Assembly (NCBI GenBank): GCA_041844735.1 | Contig: JBGZBP010000038.1 | Coordinates: forward strand, 1-5,967 | Direction: 5' to 3' | DNA: 5,967 nucleotides | DNA from: CAJPNN01 sp041844735 | GTDB taxonomy: Bacteria; Bacillota; Clostridia; Peptostreptococcales; Anaerovoracaceae | Shown: positions 1-5,967 of the stretch, piece by piece | Layout of the letters: each line of letters starts with the position of its first letter | How positions within the stretch are numbered: the stretch's first letter is position 1 | Program-made: the position numbers and the translations under genes | The notes under the pieces: generated by a model | What the model saw: the letters and a program-made list of their open reading frames with translations, nothing else | The model's database searches: none | Told to the model about the DNA's origin: nothing

Positions 1-147
1 CGTTTTACTTCTATATCCGTTACCTTCAGGATTAAGTTCTATGGCTGTTACCGTTTCTCCAAATGTACTCGCCCAAGAGTCAAAGTGTTGATGGTGCATT
101 TTCTTTAATTCATCATACTGAAGGTACCTCTGCATTGTATAAAGTTC
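1..147 (-). CDS. Large DNA methylase / SNF2-type helicase, exon 2 (3'-partial)
   Basis: These 49 codons carry on the helicase frame after the intron and run off the left edge without a stop. The translation begins ELYTMQRYLQYDEL, which in this family directly follows the TGTPVSNSM motif III. Joining the GCG codon at 2647-2649 to the GAA codon at 145-147 gives SNSMA-ELYTMQRYL with no lost or added base, which independently fixes both splice sites. The remainder (HFDSWASTFGETVTAIEL) also fits these ICE helicases, where the segment leads toward the C-terminal RecA-like lobe. There is no start codon or ribosome binding site at 147, so this piece is translated only from spliced RNA. Confidence 0.92.
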
Positions 148-208
148 ATAAGGTAGGAAACGCCACGCCATACTTCCTTTCGTCAGCGGTCTTGGCGTAA
201 CCCCCTCC
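148..208 (-). ncRNA. Intron domain VI with branch-point adenosine and 3' splice site
   Basis: The lower stem pairs GGA (206-208) and the following G run with TTCCT and CC near the 3' end, leaving A154 unpaired between U155 and C153. A154 is therefore the likely branch point, seventh base from the 3' end. The upper stem pairs TACGCCA (193-199) with TGGCGTG (164-170). The intron ends ...CTTAT at 148, followed by exon 2 GAACTT. A single base (209) separates domain VI from domain V in this fold. Confidence 0.82.
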
Positions 209-209
209 A

Positions 210-243
210 GAACCGTGCTTACACCTCTCGATGTACACGGCTC
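210..243 (-). ncRNA. Intron domain V (catalytic core hairpin)
   Basis: The 34-nt element begins GAGCCGTG and ends CACGGTTC on the minus strand. The two ends pair, a short internal bulge follows, and the distal stem ACATC/GGTGT carries a GAGA tetraloop. The AGC catalytic triad of group II introns is present at 240-242. Length, loop and triad agree with a working domain V, which binds the two catalytic magnesium ions. It lies 8 nt after the maturase stop, so the 3' arm of domain IV must overlap the end of the coding sequence. Confidence 0.95.
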
Positions 244-251
244 GTCATCTT

Positions 252-2066
252 TCATTGTTTAAGTGATTTTAGCTTTGCTTCTTCATAGCATTTCGGGCAG
301 AGAGCCAGTGACTTCCGCCTTTTCTGTAACATCAGTGCGTCAAATTCATTATCAGCGTTTAAATCTTTTAAGCGTTTCACATGGTGCATATACACTTTTA
401 CAGGGCTTGCTCCACACATCTCACATTTTCCGCTTTTTAAGCGTCCTGCAAGACTGCTCGGTTTTATCCGCCCTCTATACTTCGGCATAATGTCTACAAA
501 TTCGGGAGCGATATTCTTGTTACGCCTGAATCCCTCATTGTAAAACTCACACCTCTTTGTTCCACTCTTGGTTTTATAATCTGCGCCGAAGTCGCCCTTT
601 TCACTGCGGTATTTCTTATACATCTTCGCAACAGAAGAATTATATTTTGCCGCCAATGTTTTCAGGCAGCTTCCACGCATGATAGAATGGAATTTCCCCA
701 GATTGCTTACATTGATTGCTAATCTGTAATAGTTGTACAAGCCTCTGATTTCAGAATTATACTTACTGATGATTGCCACATCATCCAGTGGCATAAGTGC
801 CCCTCTGTGGAGCGGTTTCCAAATCTCTTTGCCGTTTTCGTCCTTTTTGATTTTAAATGCCCCGTATTCATGCAGTTTAGCAATCCATTTTTCTTTCGGC
901 ATATATAACTGCACTTTTCCATACCACACCCGTTGCAAGCCTTTTTTCGTCCGCTTCGTATCCTGACTTCTTGATACTCTTATGTCGTATCCAAGATACC
1001 GCACTTTTTCAGAGGAATGGGTAACGTGAGTTTTCTCCTCCGACATTGTAAGATTTAACTTGTCTTTCAGAAATATCCTCACATGTTCCTTGATATTTTC
1101 AGCGTCCTGCTTTGAGCCTGTTACCGAAATCAGAAAATCATCAGCGTAACGGTTGTATTGAAGTCTTTTGTAATTATCATCCATTTCGTCTACATGCGGC
1201 GTGGACAGCATCACTTTTCTTGCTTCTTTAAATGCGGTCAGGTTTGCTTCTGTGCGCTCTGCTTCCAGATTTTTTTGTGCTTTCCGATAAGCCCAGCGTG
1301 CCTTATCATGGTCTTTGTGGACTTTACGGCTTCTTGTATCGCCTTTGTCAAAACTGCTTTTCATCTCCCCTATAAACTCATCGAGTTCATTTAGGTAGAT
1401 GTTTGCAAGTATCGGACTGACACCGGAGCCTTGCGGACTGCCAGAATACGTTTCATGGTGTGTCCACTGTTCCATATATCCTGCCCTTAAAAATTTCCAC
1501 ATCAGCGATATAAACGCTTCATCTCTTATGCGCTTTCTCAAAAGCTGTATTGTGATATGGTGGTCGAAGCTATCAAAGCAAGCCTTAATATCCCCCTCAA
1601 TTATCCACTTTGCTCCAGTAAACAACGTCGTGATTTCTTTTAACGCCGTATGGCAGCTTCTTTTCGGTCTGAAACCATGTGAATTATCGGAGAATGTCGG
1701 CTCATAAATCGCTTCTAATATCATACGGACAACTTCCTGCACCAGTTTGTCGTCTGTTGACGGAATTCCAAGCGGACGCTTTTTACTGCTGTTTTTCTTC
1801 GCAATATAAACACGCCTTGCTGGGTTTGGCTGGTATGAGTGGTCTTTTAAATTTCCAATGAGCCTTTCAATGCGCTCCATGCTCATACCATCAAGAGTGA
1901 GTCCGTCTGCCCCTGCCGTCATGCTCCCCTGAGAGGTTGCAATATTCTGGTATGCAAGCAGATAGAACTCTGGATTGTACAGGTTACGGTATAATCTTTC
2001 ATACCTGTACTCTTTGTTTTTCGCTTTTTCACTTAAACTTTTCAATACATTTTCGGGACTTCTCAT
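252..2066 (-). CDS. ltrA: Group II intron-encoded reverse transcriptase/maturase (LtrA-like)
   Basis: 604 residues, close to LtrA of Lactococcus (599). It binds its own intron RNA to help splicing and then copies the intron into DNA at target sites. Domains in order: RT0/RT1 N-terminal part with YIAKKNSSKKRPLGIP (87-102); RT2 SHGFRPKRSCHTALK (129-143); RT3 EGDIKACFDSFDH with catalytic D159; RT4 YSGSPQGSGVSPILAN (207-222); a charged insert (about 234-300) as in LtrA; RT5 YADD (307-310) with the two catalytic aspartates; RT6/RT7 MSEEKTHVTH and VRYLGYDI (341-362); maturase domain X (about 380-500) with RGLYNYYRLA (441-450); a DNA-binding region (about 505-545); and a C-terminal Cys/His module with C548, C551, H561, H562, C590 and C593. 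The last CxxC is followed by Y594, where LtrA has histidine, so DNA-cleaving activity is doubtful. The ATG at 2064-2066 is preceded by GAGG four nt away and by AGGTG eleven nt away. The TGA stop lies 8 nt before domain V. Confidence 0.96.
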   Translation of the reverse strand: MRSPENVLKSLSEKAKNKEYRYERLYRNLYNPEFYLLAYQNIATSQGSMTAGADGLTLDGMSMERIERLIGNLKDHSYQPNPARRVYIAKKNSSKKRPLGIPSTDDKLVQEVVRMILEAIYEPTFSDNSHGFRPKRSCHTALKEITTLFTGAKWIIEGDIKACFDSFDHHITIQLLRKRIRDEAFISLMWKFLRAGYMEQWTHHETYSGSPQGSGVSPILANIYLNELDEFIGEMKSSFDKGDTRSRKVHKDHDKARWAYRKAQKNLEAERTEANLTAFKEARKVMLSTPHVDEMDDNYKRLQYNRYADDFLISVTGSKQDAENIKEHVRIFLKDKLNLTMSEEKTHVTHSSEKVRYLGYDIRVSRSQDTKRTKKGLQRVWYGKVQLYMPKEKWIAKLHEYGAFKIKKDENGKEIWKPLHRGALMPLDDVAIISKYNSEIRGLYNYYRLAINVSNLGKFHSIMRGSCLKTLAAKYNSSVAKMYKKYRSEKGDFGADYKTKSGTKRCEFYNEGFRRNKNIAPEFVDIMPKYRGRIKPSSLAGRLKSGKCEMCGASPVKVYMHHVKRLKDLNADNEFDALMLQKRRKSLALCPKCYEEAKLKSLKQ

Positions 2067-2093
2067 AATGCCTCACGCACCTTTCCTTATTAT
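2065..2093 (-). promoter_or_regulatory. Domain IVa-like hairpin with ribosome binding site and start of ltrA
   Basis: The minus-strand bases ATAAT (2089-2093) can pair with ATTAT (2065-2069), which overlaps the first two bases of the ATG. The 19-nt loop between them carries the purine-rich ribosome binding sequences AAGGAAAGGTG and GAGG. In Ll.LtrB the equivalent domain IVa is the high-affinity binding site of LtrA, and protein binding there represses its own translation. The same arrangement here suggests similar feedback. The stem is short and AT-only, so it is a weak prediction; extra pairs outside it were not worked out. Confidence 0.5.
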
Positions 2094-2111
2094 TTGTATT
2101 GAAGAAAGACT

Positions 2112-2163
2112 GTCTCCCTTCGCCATGTGGACGGCTTTCCCGTCCTCGGACTACTACGGAGAC
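2112..2163 (-). ncRNA. Intron domain III hairpin
   Basis: An outer helix pairs 2158-2163 with 2112-2117 (GTCTCC with GGAGAC), and an inner helix pairs 2140-2145 with 2129-2134 (GGACGG with CCGTCC) around a five-nt loop. The internal strands read GTAGTAGTCCGAG on one side and ACATGGCGAA on the other. Both closely resemble domain III of Ll.LtrB (GTAGTAGTCTGAG and ACATGGCAAA, from memory). Domain III speeds catalysis by docking to the core. The match is the best RNA-level argument for class IIA. Confidence 0.8.
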
Positions 2164-2332
2164 TCTGTTGCCGTAGTAAATATTCAGAGTCGCTTTTTCT
2201 CATAGCCGATATTTCGGCGTTTTACCGTAGGCAATCCCCGTTTAGAACTGTAATAACATAAGCCTGCTATGATTTCGGATGTGACGTTCGCCGTTTTCCA
2301 TTATCCTATGGCTGATTTACTCTAGGTATCTT

Positions 2333-2361
2333 GTGGGTACGCATGGCCGACTCATATCCAC
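2333..2361 (-). ncRNA. Candidate exon-binding site 1 (EBS1) hairpin of domain I
   Basis: An 8-bp stem with one mismatch (2354-2361 with 2333-2340) closes a 13-nt loop (2341-2353). The loop contains GCCAT (2343-2347, minus strand), which pairs with exon bases -6 to -2 (ATGGC); a G-T wobble at -7 can extend it. The base opposite -1 is G facing G, a mismatch. The next base, C, can pair with exon-2 G at +1, as the IIA delta pairing expects. Its place in domain I corresponds to the EBS1 loop of Ll.LtrB. A rival site, GCCATAG at 2306-2312, gives seven Watson-Crick pairs to exon bases -8 to -2 with the same -1 mismatch, but lies less well by homology. EBS2 could not be assigned. Confidence 0.5.
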
Positions 2362-2646
2362 CAGAGTACATGCGAGTATAACTTCCTTACGCATGGAGCA
2401 ACATTTTGCCCAATCTCCGACTGTCATTCAGGCAGTTTAGCTTTCATCCTTATTCATAACTTTTCGCCACTACCACGCAAACACTTTGGAAGTTTCCGTG
2501 TTTCGTGTCCTCCGACATGCTACACTCCCCGTCAGGTTTCCCTTTTCGGATAAGTCGGGTGACGATAGGGTGCGGATTATTCCGCTTTGATACCTTACCC
2601 TATTACTTGCTCAAGGTAAGATTATTACAGCCACTTACGGGCGCAC

Positions 2647-5600
2647 CGCCATAGAATTGCTTACAGGGGTTCCTGTTGCAAATACGATCCCTTTCCCTCC
2701 TGTTATCTCGTCCATATATCTGCACTTCATCAACATATCACTTGATTTTTGAGAATCGGTAGTTGTAATTCCTGCAACATTACGCATTTTTGTAAAAAGA
2801 TACAAATTCTTAAAACTATGTGCTTCGTCTACAAAAAGCTTATCTATGCCCAGTTCTTCAAAAGTTACCACATCATCTTTCTTGTAGTCGTCATTTAATT
2901 TTTTGAGTTTTGCCTCCAGTCCTTTTTTGGTTTTCTCAAGTTGCTTAACAGTAAATTTCTGATCTCTATCTCTTTTGTATTCTCCGATAAAATCTATAAT
3001 CTCATCGATCTGGCTTTGTAGTTCAAACTCCTGTCTTTCCTTTGAAATCGGGATCTTTTCAAACTGCGAATGCCCTATAATAACCGCATCATAATCGCCT
3101 GTGGCAATCCTTGAGCAAAGTCTTTTTCTCTTATCCGGTGCGAAGTCTTTTTCTGTGGCACAAAGGATACTAGCTGCCGGATACAGTTCATTGAACTCTC
3201 TAGCAAACTGCTCTACGATATGATTCGGAACTACAAACATCGCCTTATTACTCATTCCGAGTTTTTTCGACTCCATAGCAATTCCTATCATTTCAAAGGT
3301 CTTACCGGCTCCAACCTCGTGTGCAAGTAAGGTATTTCCACCGAATAATCCTCTTGCAATCGCATCTCTTTGATGAGGTCTAAGCTCTATTCCCGGATTC
3401 ATTCCGTCAAAAGAAAGGGTACTGCCGTCATATTCTCTTAATCTGACGGAATTGAATCTTTCATTATATTCCTTTACCAGCTTTGTTCTTCTGTCTATAT
3501 CCTCAAATATCCAGTTTTTAAACTCCTCTTTTATGATTTCCTGCTTTGACCTTGCAAGCATCGTTTCTTTTTGATTTAATACGGAAGTTTTCTTGCCGTT
3601 TTCATCAACGATTTGATCATATACATTGGTATCCCTAAGGTTTAAATTATCTTCAATCAGCTTATATGCACTTACTCTGTTTGTACCGTATGTTAAATTT
3701 GCCAAGTCGTTATTTTTATCAATGCTCTTGCCTTCCACTCTATATTCGCCTGTAAAATCAGAATATTTAATGTCTATATCCCATCTTTTATAGTTTGCGG
3801 TATCTAAAAGCTGAAACATAAAATCTTTATAGTATTTTTCGTCAACCCATGTAGCACCCATTCGTATAGTTATATCACTTGCTTCCAGTGCCTTCGGCAT
3901 TACTTCAAGGAGTTTTTCTTTTTGATAGTAAAGATTGGAAAGTTCTTCCTTTAAAGCATCATTATCCTGTTCCACCGGCTCAATATCGGAAGTTTTCTTT
4001 TCTTCATTTTTCCTAAGTTCATACTCTATATTTTTTACATAGGAATCTACTACCTCTATCTTTTCTCTGATATTTCCTGACAAATACTCATCGGCGGTTA
4101 CATAAGGCCTTGAAAAATCTCCGTTATTTATTACCGAGTAAAAGGGTGTTACATCGCTCGGATCAAAATTATCGAGATTTAGAAAAATTTCTCCTCTTAA
4201 TTCATCAATAAGCTGCTTTTTCGCTTTGTCCGTTAGCCCTTGCATATAATCAAAATCCACTCTACCTTTTTGTGATATGGATAAGATTAGGGCGTCTTGT
4301 GAACTATCCGTATGCTCAATAGCTACCGCTTTTTTTATTGTTCTTTTCGTAAATATATCGGATTTTTCTATAAAATTTCCTTCTTTATCCAGCTTTTCCA
4401 AAGTGGATAGTAGAGAATAGTTCGCATCTTCACGAAACAACTTTTTGTTTGTCTTACTGTTTAAAATTCCGTACTTCTTTGAAAACTCATCATAAATACG
4501 ATTTAAATCACCTTGTTTTTCCTTTATTTTTTCATCAGAATAATCTTCTTTTTGATAGGCAATTACCTGTCTTAATGTTTTTTCGATTTCAAGATATGCC
4601 TTTACTTTTTCCTCATCATTTTTAGTTAAATTCACTTTTTGCATTATGGAATTTTCTCTAAAATATACCTTGTCATCAATTACAGCATAGGAATAGTTTT
4701 TTACGCTATCATCAGCCGGAATTGTTTCTTCTTCCAATTCTTCGTTTAACTCTACATTTTCGTAACTGCCTTTAATGTTTTCAATGGCAATGCTTAACTG
4801 TTCTTTCAGTGTAGTATTTTCATCTGCAATGCAGGCAAGAGCTGTTCCGAAACGACTGCTTATCTCCTGTATACTTCCCATTATCATCTGAGGATTATCT
4901 ACAAAGTATTTGTTATATGTCAGTCCTCTTTCATCAGTGCCAAGTTTTACCCATTCTTCATCGAGTTTTACGAGGCGATCTCTTTTCTTCAGAAAAATAA
5001 TATCACTTGTTACTTCTGTTCCGGCTTCACCTTTGAATGTGTTATTAGGTAGTCGTATCGCTCCTAAAAACTCTGCTCTTTCACTGATGTATCTTCTTAT
5101 ATCTTCACTCTTTTTATCCATCGTGCCTGATGAGGTTATAAAGGCTACTACTCCACCGGAACGCACCTTATCTAAAGTTTTCGCAAAAAAATAATCGTGA
5201 ATAAGAAAGTTGTTTTTCTCATACTCACGATCAGATATTTTGTATTCGCCAAACGGGATATTGCCTATTGCCACATCAAACAGATTATTGGAAAAGGTCG
5301 TTTTTTCAAAACCTTTGATCTGTATGTTTGAGTTTGGATATAGCTTGCTTGCTATCCTGCCGCTTATACTGTCAAGCTCTACTCCATAAAATTTACTACT
5401 CTGCATACTGTCGGGAAGATTGCCTATAAACCTGCCTGTTGCACAGCTTGGCTCCAAGATATTCCCGCTTTCAAATCCCATATTTGATAAGGCTTGATAA
5501 ATACCGTCTATTACAATCTTCGGTGTATAAAAGGCGGTTAAGGTACTTTCTCTTGCTGCATCGTACTCAGACGGTGAGAGGTTTTCTTTTAAGAATTCTC

Positions 5601-5967
5601 TTGCATCAAGCCATTGTCCTCCCTTTTCTTCATCAAAGACATCAGAAAGTCCGCCCCAGCCCACATATCTGCTTAAAATATCTTGTTCTTCTTTGGTTGC
5701 ATGGCTATGTCTTTCTTCAATTTCTTTTAATACCTTGATTGCTTCGATGTTATTTTTAAGCCTTTCGGACGGTAGCAAGATTTCATCTTCTCTTGTGATT
5801 TTATAATTTACAGGAGGAATACCTCCCATATATTCGGAATCAGGTGTGTATCTTTCTTCCTCTTTTAATTTTTCTTTATGCTCCTGCATCTGTAAGAACA
5901 TTTCGTCGGTAATAGGTGAAGTAATGGAAGAACCTTCTATTCCCGGAATTCCTCTTTTTTTCCTATC
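2647..5967 (-). CDS. Large DNA methylase / SNF2-type helicase of an ICE, exon 1 (5'-partial)
   Basis: Visible part is 1,107 codons, open to the right edge, so the true start lies outside. The first ATG in frame (5899-5901) has no ribosome binding site and the frame continues 22 codons upstream of it. Residues are counted from that ATG. A methyltransferase-like domain comes first: SAM-binding motif I EPSCATGRF at 150-158 and motif IV-like GNIPFG at 213-218, in gamma-class order. A long charged, partly coiled-coil middle (about 360-820) follows. The helicase half has ELRPHQRDAI (839-848), Walker A HEVGAGKT (861-868), motif Ia around VVPNHIVEQF, motif II DEAH (1025-1028) and motif III ATGTPVSNSMA ending at 1085. 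Helicase motifs IV-VI must lie in exon 2 beyond the window. The family is known from Firmicute conjugative elements and is distantly like phage P1 DarB; protection or processing of transferred DNA is inferred. The coding frame is cut at 2647 by a group II intron, phase 0. Confidence 0.93.

Larger units (their letters stand above)
148..2646 (-). mobile_element. Complete group II intron, Ll.LtrB-like (IIA, ML-type ORF), 2,499 nt
   Basis: Seen directly: the 5' end reads GTGCGCCC (2646 downward), matching the GUGYG consensus; the 3' end reads CCTACCTTAT, ending in AT. A 34-nt domain V (210-243) and a domain VI with a bulged A lie at the 3' end, and a full-length reverse transcriptase/maturase ORF (252-2066) sits in domain IV. 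The host reading frame is exactly restored when 148-2646 is removed. The domain III and early domain IV sequence closely resembles, from memory, the lactococcal Ll.LtrB intron, and the protein resembles LtrA throughout, so IIA with a mitochondrial-like ORF is the best class. It lies in the sense orientation of the host gene, as required for harmless splicing. Splicing proceeds by two transesterifications through a lariat; mobility would be by retrohoming. It looks richer in G+C than the exons, consistent with separate origin. Nothing in it looks broken except the endonuclease module of the protein. Confidence 0.95.
2067..2646 (-). ncRNA. Group II intron domains I-III and start of domain IV
   Basis: This 580-nt stretch has no protein gene. 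It is the structured 5' half of the intron ribozyme, read on the minus strand. Domain I occupies most of it (about 2190-2646) and holds the exon-recognition loops. A candidate domain II hairpin pairs 2162-2167 with 2185-2190. Domain III follows at 2112-2163, and domain IV opens toward the protein start. Domain boundaries inside domain I are not resolved by eye. The first three in-frame codons of the intron (GTG CGC CCG) are followed by TAA at 2635-2637, which ends the host frame on unspliced RNA. Confidence 0.85.

Noticed and set aside
719..922. A 67-codon minus-strand frame within ltrA
   Set aside because: It is an alternative frame inside the domain X part of the maturase, with no separate signal for translation.
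2111..2145. GC-rich hairpin as a transcription terminator
   Set aside because: It is intron domain III with conserved internal strands, and no T-run follows on either strand.
263..2205. Several plus-strand reading frames of 60-102 codons opposite the intron
   Set aside because: They lie antisense to ltrA or intron RNA, give Cys/Phe/Leu-rich translations with no recognisable family, and have no convincing ribosome binding sites.
2397..2402. GTTGCT (minus strand) as EBS2, pairing with exon bases -15 to -10 (AGCAAT)
   Set aside because: Six pairs can be drawn, but the exon stretch is further upstream than usual, the position does not match the Ll.LtrB EBS2, and other short matches of equal quality exist nearby.
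2635..2646. Reading frame of the host protein running to a stop at 2635, giving a C-terminal V-R-P
   Set aside because: These codons are the GTGCGCCCG start of the intron. The real protein continues at 147 after splicing.
4910..5738. Two plus-strand reading frames of 94 and 99 codons opposite exon 1
   Set aside because: They are antisense shadows of the conserved methylase domain, whose motifs clearly mark the coding strand.
5899..5901. ATG as start codon of the methylase-helicase
   Set aside because: The frame stays open for 22 more codons to the window edge and no ribosome binding site precedes this ATG, so the gene starts outside the window.

Overview
The window holds one large gene of an integrative and conjugative element (ICE), read on the minus strand, interrupted by a complete group II intron in the same orientation. 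The AT-rich host gene, the protein family and the LtrA-type intron all point to a low-GC Firmicute, most likely a clostridial anaerobe or a relative. No rRNA or other phylogenetic marker is present, so the genus cannot be named.

Layout in transcription order (right to left): (1) 5967-2647, exon 1 of a very large fused protein with an N6-adenine DNA methyltransferase-like domain followed by an SNF2/DEAH-type helicase domain. Its start lies outside the window. (2) 2646-148, a 2,499-nt group II intron. Its 5' end is GTGCG, 580 nt of structured RNA (domains I to III and the start of IV) precede a full-length intron-encoded protein (252-2066), and a textbook 34-nt domain V and a domain VI with a bulged adenosine follow. 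(3) 147-1, the start of exon 2, which continues the helicase frame past the window edge. Joining base 2647 to base 147 restores the reading frame exactly, giving the run SNSMA-ELYTMQRYL typical of this helicase family.

The intron-encoded protein is a close relative of lactococcal LtrA: reverse transcriptase with YADD, maturase domain X, DNA-binding region and a C-terminal Cys/His endonuclease-like module. The RNA resembles the Ll.LtrB (IIA) intron in domain III and in the start of domain IV. The intron should therefore self-splice with its maturase and may still be mobile, although its endonuclease module lacks the usual last histidine and the exon-binding match has a mismatch at position -1.

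Functionally, the host protein belongs to the large methylase-helicase proteins common on Firmicute ICEs and distantly like phage P1 DarB. A role in protecting or processing transferred DNA is inferred. Without splicing, the host protein would end three codons into the intron, just after helicase motif III, so full-length protein depends on the intron being removed. No tRNA, rRNA, CRISPR array, IS element or attachment site was seen.
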